From NCBI GenBank assembly GCA_009760855.2, contig WPIO01000177.1, positions 392,501-456,500 on the forward strand: a stretch of DNA of 64,000 nucleotides, written 5' to 3'. The notes under the pieces were generated by a model. That model searched no databases. It was not told where the DNA came from and saw only the letters and a list, made by a program, of their open reading frames with translations. The translations under genes and the position numbers were made by a program. The DNA is from Cristatella mucedo (taxonomy: Eukaryota > Bryozoa > Phylactolaemata > Cristatellidae). Shown here piece after piece: positions 39,985-50,017 of the stretch (position 1 is the first letter of the stretch; each line of letters starts with the position of its first letter).

Positions 39985-40291
39985 AGAAATCATTGAACCT
40001 GAAGCAAAAGTAAAAGTCGAACATGATATTCGAGAAACAACAAAAGAGTTATATGAATTACAAATAGAAATGGAGTATGACATAGCAGAAGAAGAGTTAA
40101 TTTTTGAGATGGCAGGAATAAATTTATATTTGCAAATAAAATTCATTATTAAAGAAATGGAAAAAGTTGAAAATGAATATGAATCTGAATATGAAGAGTC
40201 TGATAGTGATGATCCTGATTACAATCCAGAAAAATCAGAATATGAAAGTGAATATGAATACAATTACGTAAATGAAGAAGATGAACTATAA
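39965..40291 (+). CDS. Small acidic protein, unknown
   Basis: Intact 108-residue frame overlapping the polymerase 3' end by 20 bases, with TAATATAG directly before ATG. It opens MPKRKSEE, a possible nuclear-localisation patch. Its C-terminal third is almost all Glu, Asp, Tyr and Ser (YESEYEESDSDD). Such acidic tails occur on DNA- or histone-binding proteins; the function here is unknown. Confidence 0.7.
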   Translation: MPKRKSEEIIEPEAKVKVEHDIRETTKELYELQIEMEYDIAEEELIFEMAGINLYLQIKFIIKEMEKVENEYESEYEESDSDDPDYNPEKSEYESEYEYNYVNEEDEL

Positions 40292-40311
40292 AAAAATTAT
40301 ATTTATATAGA

Positions 40312-40540
40312 ATGGATGTTTCTAAAATTCTGAGTTGCGAACAATCAAGAGATATGGCTCTTAAAATTTTTTCCAAAGGTTAAGAGAGTAGATCAGAGAA
40401 TTGTCAAGCATTCACTTGATAAACTTATTCCAGACTTGGATAGCTCGTACACTGCTGTTCTCGTTGAGATTTGCGATACTTGTGATAAACTAATGGAATG
40501 CAGAAGTAAAATAAATGAATCGTTGACAGAGAAAAAGTAA
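40312..40540 (+). pseudogene. Small unknown protein with homopolymer frameshift
   Basis: Starts at ATG after TTATATAGA. The frame changes inside a T-run near 40370 and then stays open to TAA at 40538-40540. Two Cys (CDTCDKLMEC) lie near the end. No family is recognised. The single lesion is in a homopolymer, so a sequencing error is possible. Confidence 0.55.
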
Positions 40541-40610
40541 AAAACTGCAAAAACTAAACAGGGCGTACAAATTAATTAATTAATTTTGAATTAAATTTTA
40601 CATAGTATAT

Positions 40611-40781
40611 ATGGATCCAAAAATAACAAATTATAAAATTAGTAATGCAATTCAAGATATTAGTCAAGGTAGAAAATTAGAATTAAATGATGAACTTATT
40701 GAAATTATATTTGATATGTGTACCCATGAAGATAAATATGAGGAACTTAAAATGAAAGCAAGAGAGTTAATAAAGAATTAG
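40611..40781 (+). CDS. Small unknown protein (56 residues)
   Basis: Intact frame from ATG after TAGTATAT to TAG, too short to be found by length filters. It is charged and helical in look (NDELIEIIFDMCTHEDKYEE), with no recognised family. The start motif and spacing match its neighbours. Confidence 0.55.
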   Translation: MDPKITNYKISNAIQDISQGRKLELNDELIEIIFDMCTHEDKYEELKMKARELIKN

Positions 40782-40814
40782 ATGTTTTGTATTTTTTTTA
40801 TAATAGTATAGGAA

Positions 40815-41369
40815 ATGTCAAAATCTGAAGTATCTGATCCCAATCTTGCTACATCTGCAACTCTGCTAAAAGCATATGTTGACTATCTTGTAAAGTCTAG
40901 AATGACTGCTTATGATCAACAAACACTCGACTCGGATATTTCAATTATGACAGATACTTCTGTTAAAAAGTTGTATATAGATGAGTGTGACATTGAAGCA
41001 CAAAAAGTAATCACTTCTGGAATGGCAAGTGTAACAAGTGATCTTGAAGCATCAGTTAGATCTAAAGTTGATACTCTTCTTGATACACCTGGAGAAATCT
41101 CTGGATATACAACATGTATTGCCAGTCAGCTGCCAACACTTTCAACAGTTATCTCAGGTGTTGCAGGAATGAAACCTGATATCTCTGGAATTGTTAAGGA
41201 TGAATGTTATGCAATTCTACCTGATATCACTGATAAAACAAGTGCTAGACAAAAGGCAACGCTTGCTGCTCTTGTTGCTTCAGTTGCTCCAGTTGCTCCA
41301 GTTGTCGACCCAGCAGTCGTCGATCCGAATGTCCCAGTTTCTGATACAATTCCACCAACCACACTGTAA
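40815..41369 (+). CDS. Unknown 184-residue protein, possibly structural
   Basis: Intact. It begins MSKSEVSDPNLATS after TAGTATAGGAA and ends in a Pro/Val-rich segment with VAPVAPV and VVDP repeats. It is rich in Ser, Thr, Ala and Val with regular polar/hydrophobic alternation, compatible with a virion or fibre-associated protein. No family is recognised. Confidence 0.65.
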   Translation: MSKSEVSDPNLATSATLLKAYVDYLVKSRMTAYDQQTLDSDISIMTDTSVKKLYIDECDIEAQKVITSGMASVTSDLEASVRSKVDTLLDTPGEISGYTTCIASQLPTLSTVISGVAGMKPDISGIVKDECYAILPDITDKTSARQKATLAALVASVAPVAPVVDPAVVDPNVPVSDTIPPTTL

Positions 41370-41388
41370 ATAATTTATTTATGTAGAA

Positions 41389-41754
41389 ATGAATGTAGAA
41401 ACTAGAAGTAAAGATTGTCTAACAGTTGCACAAGGTCAGCAGACTATAAAGATTTGCTCATATCCAATGGGTAGAATTGAGGATATTAGGAGTACACTAT
41501 TAGAAGCATTAAATTAGTTTTAGAATATAAAGCTTTAAGACTAGATCATTCAGAAAAAGAAATCGCATATATATTTACAAAAGTTATAGATGTATCAATA
41601 TTTTCTGAGTTTCTTAAAGATTTGAAAATAGATAAAATAAATAGTCTTAAATCAGAAGCATACTCTAAAAAAATAGAGTTAACAACAATTAACAGGAAAA
41701 GAATATAGCACACCAACAGAGCTTATTAAAGAAAGTCTAGATTGGAAAGTTTAA
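41389..41754 (+). pseudogene. Small unknown protein, two frame changes
   Basis: ATG after TATGTAGAA. The first 42 codons end at TAG (41515-41517). Open sequence continues in a second frame to 41708 and a third to TAA at 41752-41754. It is charged, with no recognised domain. The end overlaps the convergent reverse-strand gene by four bases. Confidence 0.5.
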
Positions 41755-42339
41755 ATATCTGCTATTCTAAAATAATTTATTCCATCTGTAGCAGCAGCAG
41801 TAAGAATAGGAGCTGTATAAGTAGTAGTAGTAGTAGGATCATATTCAATTAAACTTTGAGTATTATATTTGACGTCGCTAATTAAATCAATTTCAATTGC
41901 ATCTAAATAAGTTGGAGTTTCAAGATTATTATAGTTTGAAACAGGAAAACTAAAAGTAATAGCCATAGATCTGCCATATATATCAAAATCATCTGCATAA
42001 AACTGTGTTATATAACCACTTAATAATAACATATAATTATCTTCAACGCCATAATAAGTAATATTAAGAAAATTAGAAGCAAAGAAGTCTGGCGAGTAAA
42101 GTTTTTGCCTATAGTTTCTAACTATAAAGTTACCGAAATCTCCACTTCGCGTCTCAAGTTTCACTTTGGCAATAGAATAGTTTACTATTGTTAAATTAGC
42201 ATATTTTAGTATAATTGATCTTTGACTTAATTGTTTTTCTATAAAAAAATGTTGGAATAAATTGATTTTTTATTCTTGAATCTGGCAATGTTATTGCTGT
42301 ATGACCTCCAACAAAAATACTATTATAAAGTTCTTTCAT
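41751..42339 (-). pseudogene. Unknown protein of about 195 residues, one frameshift
   Basis: The start lies at 42339 with ATG reading MKELYNSIFVGGH. One frame change in a T/A-run near 42250 separates it from an open 137-codon C-terminal part. The C-terminal part is rich in Tyr, Asn and Thr and has beta-like alternation (YGVEDNYMLLLSGYITQFY). It could be a capsid-associated or fibre-knob protein; no family is recognised. Unlike most neighbours, no clear TATAG motif precedes the start. Confidence 0.5.
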
Positions 42340-42348
42340 GTTTATTTT

Positions 42349-42900
42349 TTAATTTGTATAAGTCAATTCTTTTATTGGTATGTCAGTTATTCTACTCAAG
42401 TAATAGTTATCATTGTATATACCATCATAATAAGTTGACAAATTTTTTATTTTCGTAAAAGTTAATGGGCCGCTAGTAATAGGTATATTAGGATGAGGAT
42501 TTCTATTTCTTAAGTATATAAAATTTACATCAAGTGCGCTATGATGTTATTTCACTTCCACCATATAGGTTATCTACTGTTAAATCACCATTTACTGTAA
42601 AAGCTGCCTTAGTATCGGTGTACTCTTTTGTTGCGACATCATTTCCTTTTATCGGAGCTAGTACATTGTCATATTTTTTTGAGTTTGCAGATATGTTTCC
42701 TCGTATAAATTGATCTGAATCTTTTCTTATATAGTTGCTATCAGCAAATGATTTTCCAACAGCTTCTAATCGATCTACATTACCTCCAAGATTTTCTATT
42801 CAATTTTCAGACATATCCAATGTTCCAATCATTTGTAAATCTTTTCTGCTTTAAATTATGCTATTGCTATATAAACCATAATATTTATTTCTTTATCTAA
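42349..42900 (-). pseudogene. Phage-tail-fibre-like protein (copy C), degraded
   Basis: Reverse-strand remnants carry the fibre repeat pattern (GTLDMSEN, IENLGG, KGNDVATKEYTDTKA, VNGDLTVDNL). A changed frame follows to TAA at 42349-42351 and holds a distinct C-terminal head. Stops and a frameshift near 42540 break it. The 5' end is not defined. Confidence 0.6.
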
Positions 42901-42985
42901 CAATCTTGACCCACATATAAATGTAGAGTTAGTAACTATTATTTTTATTATAATCTAACATATAGCTACCATACAATTGATTAGC

Positions 42986-43724
42986 CTACGCTGTTAGTGT
43001 TGATGGTGGAGGAATAAGCACTTCTGTTATTCCAGAAACTTCATACGTTACTCCAAGAACAAAAGTACCTCTAGGGATTGTAATGCTACTAATGTTAGTA
43101 ATCCATCTACCATTGACTGTTTTGTCATATATTTGCGTAGTTAGCGAGCCATCCATTGTTCCTTTAAAATTTACAATAGTAACATTTCCATTTAATTTTC
43201 TTAGATAGCCAAGATTTACTTCACCATTTGGATTTACAGGATCATTTCGTATAATAATTGAATAACCATTCATATCTAAAGGTCCGCTCATTACTGCATT
43301 ATTATATTTTGCAAAGTTAGCATCCATATATGCAACAGTTGCAACATTAGTTGCTAAGGATGGTGTTACTGCATTAGCAATATTTAATGTTCCAGTTACA
43401 ATCAAATTTCCATTAACAGTTCCACCAGTTTTTGATATTTTCGTATCCATAATCTTTTGTAGCAGCATCACTTGCATTAACAGGATTAGCACGATCTATT
43501 ACTGTATGATTATTCATATCAAGATCACCATCAGCAGTCGTAGATACTTTTGTTACAAAGTTTGTATCAATATACTTTCTATTTACAGCATCTGTAGAGT
43601 CAACAGGGTCTCCAAGATTTTTTATTAGATTTTGATTCATATTTAAAGACCCGTTCATAATATCTCCAGTCTTACGAATATAATTTGTTTGGTTAGTACC
43701 TTTTCTACGATATCCAAGCGACAT
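42986..43724 (-). pseudogene. Phage-tail-fibre-like protein (copy B), frameshifted
   Basis: The start is at 43724 after TTGTATAGA. Tandem units of the type (G)xLxMNxxxIxNLGDPVDSTDAVNRKYID repeat about four times: KTGDIMNGSLNMNQNLI, PVDSTDAVNRKYIDTNFV, PVNASDAATKDY, then DMNGYSIIIRNDPVNPNGE. A C-terminal head of about 60 residues follows. One frame change lies near 43445. The unit is the triple-helical shaft motif common in tailed-phage fibres. The presumed role is host attachment. Its start overlaps the end of copy A. Confidence 0.75.
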
Positions 43725-43725
43725 T

Positions 43726-44584
43726 CTATACAATAGTAATAATAAAATCAATATATGTAATACTACTAGCAACTCTTAAATTATCTATCGTATAAATGCA
43801 TGCCCCATCAAGGTTGATAACTAAAAGAAGAGTGCCAGATACCCCATAATTGTTGTCACTAGTTAACTCTAAAAACGTTCCAGTAGTATTACAACACCAG
43901 AGAATATTGGATACTGTTTGAAAGTTTGCTACTGAACCAGCAACAAAAGTTGTATAAGGTGTTGCATAGCCGATTATATTTCCTTGCTGATTAAAAACTG
44001 CAATATCCGCAGGAGTTGTTCTCAATATAGAACTTTCTGTTCCTGTTCCATTTACATTAATATTAAATATGTTTAACGGAATAATAGTTGAAGCATTTGT
44101 AAAACCAGTAAGTCTTAAATATAAAGTATAGCATTTATAGAAATCAACAGATTGCTTTGTTACAACATCAGAATTTTTCAAAGAGGTAATTATGTTTGAT
44201 CCTAGATCAAGAGTACTATTAGAGTTACCATTGAAAACTTGAGCCATACTCTTTAGAAATCCATAGTTTATTAGTTTGTAAGGCCTAGAATCTTGATGGA
44301 CAGTTCCGTCAGCAGGTCTTCCAGATATTCCTCTAACATTTTTACAGTTCAACTGGAGAAAAAAATTTTGCACTATTCTTTGGAAGTAAGTCAGATAAGT
44401 TAGAAACAGAAGCTATTTCTCCTGAATCATTAATTGCTACAGTATTAAAAAAGTCTGAATTGAGAGCATAATCTAATCTTATTGCATCTCCATCATTTAC
44501 TGGAAAACCAAGATTTTTAATACTATTTCCATTAGCATTAAGATCACTAAAAATATTGCCATTAATCTTACTAACATTTTCCAT
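43726..44584 (-). pseudogene. Phage-tail-fibre-like protein (copy A), frameshifted
   Basis: Starts at 44584 after TATATAAGA (shared divergent promoter). The N-terminus has KINGNIFSDLNANGNSIKNLGF and DGDAIRLDYAL, closely matching the + strand fibre at 57.45 kb. A frame change near 44360 is followed by further shaft units (LDLGSNIITSL, DVVTKQSVDFY) and a roughly 140-residue beta-rich head. The head differs from those of copies B, C and D. Confidence 0.75.
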
Positions 44585-44594
44585 TCTTATATAT
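44585..44594. promoter_or_regulatory. 10-bp divergent start region TCTTATATAT
   Basis: The only bases between the reverse-strand fibre A ATG (44584-44582) and the forward ATG at 44595. The TATA-like core reads in both directions. Confidence 0.6.
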
Positions 44595-45665
44595 ATGAAG
44601 AAAATAAAAGGTGGAGATCTGAAATCTGGCTTAGATACAACAAAAGAAATATTATCAGGAACAACGACTGCAACCGATCTAGGTTCAAAAGCAATTAGAA
44701 AAGTTGCTCCAAAGATTGCAGTGAAGCTAAGTCTACAAGCATCGAATAAGATTGCAACAATTGTTCGAAAAGTTTTGCAGTCATTTAAAGTAATTGGAAC
44801 TAGTAGTAAGTAACTGCAACAAAAGGACTTGGTGGATTTATATCAGGAATAACAGGAATTGTAGATCTTGGTTTATTCATAAAAGAGATTGTAGAGGATA
44901 TTGCTTCTGGAAAATATGGCAATGTCTTCTGGAAAACAATTGCAGATAAAAAAAGGACTTTCAAAAATGGTAGCATCACTAGATGTTGGCTAATACATAA
45001 ACGAGATTTTGGTAGAAGCAGAAAAAGCTAAATCTGATTGGTACTTAGATCCTAGTAGATTTCTTTCAGAGACATTCGGAGAGAAAATATCTTGGGATGC
45101 TTCACAACTAGATACAAAAGCTTGGAGTAAGAACTTTTTTGAAGTAAGATCTGGCGGATTTTTGCCGGCAATTCCAGCAATCATAGCAAGTATAGCTTCT
45201 ATCATTGGAGCAGTTGGCTTAGGAGTTTCCATAGCGGTAAATGTTGCAGGATTGATTAAGAAAATATATACTGCAAAAGCTCCAAAAATGGATACGCATG
45301 AGGAACGAATGAGTGCTTTGAGTTTACAAAGTGAAAGACTAAAGAATGCAATTGTAGATATAAAAAATATGATAGAATTACTTGATAGAAACATTGATAT
45401 TGATTTGAGTGACAAAGTGCAGAATAGTGAGGTGAAGAACAGATTAGATTATTTGAAAACTGGAAAAGATTTAGTAGAAAAATCAAGAGTTAGTTATAGC
45501 GATGAGTTAAAAAGAGATATAAAAAAGTTGAAAGTAGTACAATTGGGAAAAAAAAAGCACTGCGATTATAAAAGTGAGTCTGCAATGCTACTAGCTAATC
45601 TTTTTGCGAAAGGTAAATCACAAGAAGAAATATATAATGAAATGATAAAACTAAGAGATGAGTAA
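44595..45665 (+). pseudogene. Unknown protein with hydrophobic segment, frameshifted; possible minor capsid protein
   Basis: Begins MKKIKGGDLKSG. Open sequence passes through at least two frame changes (near 44813 and 44950) and one stop near 44990. A 218-codon C-terminal part from about 45009 is intact. A long Ala/Ile/Gly hydrophobic stretch (FLPAIPAIIASIASIIGAVG and on) lies about residues 55-85 of that part, followed by a predicted coiled coil rich in Lys, Glu and Leu. The length and a membrane-active segment fit a minor virion protein. No family is recognised with confidence. Confidence 0.55.
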
Positions 45666-45682
45666 AAAAAGTGCTGTTGAAA

Positions 45683-46270
45683 TTAAAAGTCTGTATGACG
45701 AACTATTTTATAATCTTCTGTTAAAGTATAAGTAAAATTTAATCGCGCGAATTGCAAATGCAAGCGAATTGCTGCAAGATCTCTAGCGATAGCTGCATCT
45801 TCTGCAGAATCAAAATAACCCAAATGGTATCTAACTCCATCTATTAAAATAAGTGAAATCCATTTTTTATTATGTGAGTGCCAGCCAATTCACACCTATT
45901 AAATTTGAAGTATTATTTTTTCTTGTACCTTTGTTTCTTTGATTTTCAGAATGAGTTACTAATCTAAGATTGCTCATTCTATTATCTGATTTAATTCGAT
46001 TCACGTGATCAATTTCTGAAATTGGCATTTCATTATTCATTATCATCCATATAATACGATGTGCTTGATAAATTTTGCTATCTATTCGTATTTCTCGATA
46101 ACCGCTATGATGAATTGTTCCAGCTTCGCTGCCAGATCTCTTGCTGTTCCTGTTCTATTAACCCTCCAGAAGAGTTTTCCAGTATCTGGTTCATTTGTAA
46201 GAAGCTCCATAACTCGGTTTCTAAAAGCTTCATCACGATTTATTTTTAATATATAATAGTTTAATTTGTC
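45683..46270 (-). pseudogene. HNH endonuclease with AP2-like C-terminus, frameshifted
   Basis: Reverse-strand fragments in three frames show an N-terminal DTGKLFWRVNRTG, then GYREIRIDSKIYQAHRIIW, the HNH core ISEIDHVNRIKSDNRMSNLR and LVTHSENQRNK. The C-terminal part reads YHLGYFDSAEDAAIARDLAA, which is AP2-like. This order is the classic free-standing homing endonuclease of phages and large DNA viruses. It sits between the hydrophobic protein and the phospholipase gene. Frame changes near 46125 and 45890 and a stop inactivate it. The start codon is unclear. Confidence 0.8.
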
Positions 46271-46297
46271 TTTAAATAAAATTTAATTTATTATAGA

Positions 46298-47060
46298 ATG
46301 GAATATCATGAGGTAAAACTAAACCTATCAGAACATCAAGTAAACTTAATACATAAGTCTGACAAACCTATTTCAATCAGACTAAAAAAGACCTACCAGG
46401 CCCTATTTCTGTATTTGTAACAAAAACACAACTAAATAAAATAGAAAAGTGTAGATAAAAAAAACTGGCTTACAACTAAATCCAAGTTTGAAGCAATTGA
46501 AACAGAATAGAAAAATTGGCTCAGGCATTGTTGATATAATAAATAAACTAACTGGAAATCGCGAAATGCACATGCGTCTTCCTTCAGGAGTTAAATCTGA
46601 ATTTGTTCCAGGTGGTTCATTCAACGGTACTAATCGTTACAGCTATGCCGGTCCAGGAACAAATTTTGCTCAAAGAATGCAGCAAGGCTATGAGGGCACT
46701 AACGACTTGGATAGGTCTGCTTTAGTCCATGATAGTTAATACACTGAAACTTCATCAATGACAGAACCTAAAAGAACAGAAATAAGAAACTTGTCAGACT
46801 TGGTATTAGCTGAGTCTGCTGCTAGAATTGCGCTTGATCCGAGACAACCAAATTATGTACGTGAAGATGCTAAGACAGTTGCAGCTGTTATGGCAGCAAA
46901 ATCAAAATTAGGCTTGGAAATTGGTGGAGCATTAAACGACTCATTTGCTACTGATTTTCTAAAAGATAAAGTTAGTAATCCTGCTAGCCTAAATAAGATT
47001 AAAAATTATGCTCGTGGAATAGTCGATAGAATGCTTGATATAACTCGGAAAAAGATCTAA
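46298..47060 (+). pseudogene. Minor virion protein with parvovirus-type phospholipase A2 motif, broken
   Basis: ATG after TTATAGA. The N-terminal part (LNLSEHQVNLIHKSDKPISI) resembles the conserved opening of Polinton/adintovirus minor virion proteins. The middle part has YSYAGPGTNFAQRM and LVHDS, matching the calcium-loop GPG and the His-Asp dyad of the parvovirus VP1 phospholipase A2 (HDxxY). A TAA at 46737-46739 falls inside HDxxY. The remaining 100 codons are open in the same frame. Two earlier frame changes occur near 46390 and 46460. The family role is membrane breach during entry; this copy is broken. Confidence 0.75.
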
Positions 47061-47102
47061 AAAATTTAACTTACAAAACTATTTTATATTTATTGTTTAT
47101 AT

Positions 47103-47597
47103 TTATACTTTTAAAACTGCTGGATTGAACATTGGTCTCTTTGGTGAACTATAAACTTTTACTTGGTCAATCTTTAATCTAATATTTAATCTTTCTTCAT
47201 TATTATAATATTCTTTTAAAACATAACTACCATCAAAAATTCCAGTGATACAAAAATCATTTCCTAATTTTTTAATGACGTCTGCTGGACTAGATACTTT
47301 AATTTGTTTGTTATTCTCATCAAACATAATACTAGGTTTCTTTCCAAAATCAAATCTAATTCCAATTGTTGACTTTGCACTAGCATCAAATCCCTTGAAT
47401 TTTAATTGTTCGCTCGATCTATCTACAATATTTTGAATATAATGAAGTGATTCTTCTGTTAAATACATCCACGCGCTAAGATAAGGTTTTGAATCATTTG
47501 AAATTTTTTCTTCAACATGAACGTGTGCAGGCTTTCCTATAGGAATAACAACTGCAGAATTTTGGAGAACTACAAATTTCTTTTCTTGATTTGCCAT
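47103..47597 (-). CDS. Unknown 164-residue protein, intact
   Basis: ATG at 47597 follows ACTATATAGA. The sequence opens MANQEKKFVVLQNSAVVIPI and has alternating beta-type segments (KSTIGIRFDFGKKPSIMFD, DFCITGIFDGSYVLKEYY). The length and mixed beta pattern could fit an OB-fold single-strand DNA-binding protein or a small capsid protein; I cannot decide. It is one of the longest intact genes of the element. Confidence 0.65.
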   Translation of the reverse strand: MANQEKKFVVLQNSAVVIPIGKPAHVHVEEKISNDSKPYLSAWMYLTEESLHYIQNIVDRSSEQLKFKGFDASAKSTIGIRFDFGKKPSIMFDENNKQIKVSSPADVIKKLGNDFCITGIFDGSYVLKEYYNNEERLNIRLKIDQVKVYSSPKRPMFNPAVLKV

Positions 47598-47625
47598 TCT
47601 ATATAGTGGAAGTATTTTGTTTAAT

Positions 47626-48064
47626 TCAAATTAATGATTGCATGACTGTACCAAAATAAAAAAAATTCATTAATTTAGGAAAGATTAAGCACCTCATTCC
47701 AAAATCCGTTTGATTGGACTTTTGCAGTTGAAAAGTCTGAGAACTTGGTGTAACTCCAAAATAATTAATCACTTCTGGCATTGGAGGAGCACCGAATGAA
47801 TCAAAATAAAAACATCGATCTCCAATTTTTTTAGGAGCTACCGAGTGATATATTGCTAGATCTGATTTACCAGTATTGCAAATGAGGCACTCATTCTGTT
47901 CTGGAGAACTTAATTCATCTCTTGCAAATACACCTATGAAATTTTTTATATCTAATTCTTTCACATAATGATTTATTTCGAGGTCAGTTAGTGGTGTACT
48001 TTTTACTTTTTTTTAAACTGTTAATAGTTTTTCTTAGTTCAGAAAGGATACTTTCTTTAGTCAT
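47626..48064 (-). pseudogene. Adenain-like maturation cysteine protease (peptidase C5), frameshifted
   Basis: Processes virion proteins in adenoviruses and Polintons. About 145 codons from ATG at 48064 carry STPLTDLEINHYVKEL, FIGVFARDEL, a His in YHSVAPKKIG, the Asp in FYFDSFGAPP, TFQLQ, and the Cys in FGMRCLIF. His, Asp and Cys of the triad are therefore in place, although the usual Trp after His and the Cys-Gly before the nucleophile are changed. One frame change sits in an A-run near 48005-48012. The start overlaps the end region of the upstream zinc-ribbon gene. Confidence 0.82.
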
Positions 48065-48098
48065 TTCACCGCCAAACTTTTTCCAAAGAACTAAAACT

Positions 48099-48335
48099 CT
48101 AGTGCCTAACTTTTTCCCGGTGAAACAAAACTCCTGCACCTAACTTTTTCCCATGAGCTAAAACTCCATCACCAACACTCGCACTTCTAAGCTTTACAAA
48201 CTTTGACTTTTTACTTTCACAAATCACACAAATTTCTTTAATCATTCTCCTAAGACCTTTTGTACTATCTATTTCACTATACTCCTCGTGAATGCTATCT
48301 GTTGGCTTCTTACATTTCAAGCAGTAAATTTCCAT
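48099..48335 (-). CDS. Small zinc-ribbon protein
   Basis: 78 residues beginning MEIYCLKCKKPTDS. CxxC near the start and CVICESKK in the middle give four Cys, with the spacing of the short zinc ribbons (DUF5679-like) found in Polintons and large DNA viruses. The tail repeats VLAHGKKLGAG-like units, which continue in another frame towards the protease start, so the C-terminus may be altered by a one-base loss near 48118. The start follows ATTATAGAA. Confidence 0.65.
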   Translation of the reverse strand: MEIYCLKCKKPTDSIHEEYSEIDSTKGLRRMIKEICVICESKKSKFVKLRSASVGDGVLAHGKKLGAGVLFHREKVRH

Positions 48336-48359
48336 TTCTATAATATAAAAACTTACGGA

Positions 48360-48881
48360 ATGGTTAATTATGATTGTTGTACAATTATTGCTTCAAGTTT
48401 AGATCAAAAGTTGTATCGCGGACTTATGTCAATGACAAAAGTAAACAAGGCTTACTCTTGGATAAATGGTATTGATGCTATGCCAGAAGTAGACTCGTAT
48501 AAGAACTGCAAGAATGTATTTGTACTTGATGATTTAATGACAGAAGATCAGACAAAGATATTAGACTATTTCACACGAGGAAGACATAAAGGTTTAAACA
48601 TTTTCTACCTTGCTTGAGGATTTACAAATATACCTAGGAGAGAAATTAGAAACAACGTAAATTTAATAGTAATCTTTAAGCAAAACACAACTGGCATTGG
48701 TTATATCCGTGATGTGTACGTTGGAGATATTGATAAGAAACAATTTAGAGAATGGGTTAACTCTTGTACTAGAAACCGTTTTGGATATTGCGTAATAGAC
48801 CTAACTAAGACTGAAACGGAAGGCAGATTTTGGTCTGTTGATTCAGAGGGAAAGCAATTAATGACATTTTTTAATTATTAA
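48360..48881 (+). pseudogene. FtsK/HerA (A32-like) packaging ATPase, C-terminal part only, with in-frame TGA
   Basis: Reads CKNVFVLDDLMTEDQ, the Walker B motif, then YFTRGRHKGLNIFYLA, a TGA (48615-48617), and GFTNIPRREIRNNVNLIVIF in the same frame to TAA at 48881. This is the second half of the DNA-packaging ATPase. No Walker A (GxxGxGK[ST]) lies upstream, because the preceding 20 bases lead straight into the divergent zinc-ribbon gene. The N-terminal half therefore appears deleted. The ATG at 48360 is a weak start. Confidence 0.8.
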
Positions 48882-49501
48882 TAGATATAGTAAAATGTTT
48901 AATGGAAAAATTTACTCGAGTGGTAAAAAACCTTACATAGGAAGTGTTCAAGAGGCATTAGATTATGAAACTAATCTGCAAAACCTGCAAGATCTGAGAG
49001 ATGCAAATATTTTAGAAAACTCCAGTGAGATACGAAGAATAGAATCAGAAATAGCTGTAAGGGATGCTGCTGAGCATAGGCTAAACGAGCAAGCATTAGA
49101 GAGATCTACTGATAACTCAGGTAAAGTTGTTGTTGAGAAACTTAAAAGAGTTAGACCTAAACTTGCCTTGCAGATAGAAAATAAAGAACAACTACAGAAA
49201 GCTTTAAAATACAAACAAAAACCAGATATATCAAGTAATATTCAAAAAGCGAGAGACGCTGTTAGTGAAGGAAAGCATAAAAAAGCGATTACTATAGCAA
49301 ATCAAGCAAAGACATATGCAGCAAATCCAGAAATACGAGAAGCTATTGATATTGCTCAAAAAAAGGTTTAGCTGAAGAGGTAAATATACATCCTACTACT
49401 GGCACTCCAAAGAGATCTGTAGAAGTACAAGATTTGGATAAAGCTAAACTAATTGAAATAGTTAAAGAAAAAATTGGATATGTTCCAAGTTATGTATCAA
49501 A

Positions 49502-49850
49502 ACTCCCAAAGCCTGGAACTCCCTCCCGACCTGCGTCAGAACATCCCCTGACCTGACCACATTTAAAAGGAACTTAAAAACACCTATTTAGGACAGCGTT
49601 TAGTGGGTCCCTGTGATTCGTCCTTCACGTGCTTGTGCGTGCTGACACTGTGCATGGTGCCACTAACCACATTTGCATGCTGACCCTGTGCATGTCACCC
49701 CTAACCATGTTATTCATTTTGTTTATTTTTTAAGTATGATTTTACTTACCATTTAATTGTATTTCCCTTTGCAGCAAATGTAAAGCGCCTAGAAAGAGAT
49801 TTAGTTCTCTGGGCGCTTTATCAAGTACATTATTGTTATTATTATTATTA
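49502..49850 (+). mobile_element. LINE 3' end inserted in the virus-like element (forward)
   Basis: Starts at the coding end (KPGTPSRPASEH) and includes the 3' UTR, hairpin (AAAGCGCC..GGCGCTTT) and (ATT)n tail, ending about 49850. It is strongly 5' truncated, of the same family as the 28.6-kb copy. Confidence 0.9.
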
Positions 49851-50017
49851 AGAATAATAAATGAAATTGATAGTACAAATAAAGATTTAAAACTATATGA
49901 GCTAGGACTAAAACTTTATAATGAAAAAATGTATACTGCTGAAAAAGAATTAGAACAAACTGCTAATGATGTCTTAGAATATGCACAGAACTATTTTAGA
50001 AATGTTGAACAAAAAGA

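Noticed and set aside
42349-44584. CRISPR-like or collagen-like explanation for the repeats
   Set aside because: The repeats are protein-level (about 40 residues, degenerate), not uniform DNA repeats with spacers, and they lack Gly-X-Y.
45009-45665. Bacterial colicin or toxin-like hydrophobic hairpin in the 218-codon frame
   Set aside because: A hydrophobic stretch plus a coiled coil is too general, and the context is a virion gene cluster.
45658-45735. 25-codon frame starting inside the stop of the hydrophobic protein
   Set aside because: It overlaps the 3' end of the HNH-type gene on the other strand, is very short and lacks the start motif.
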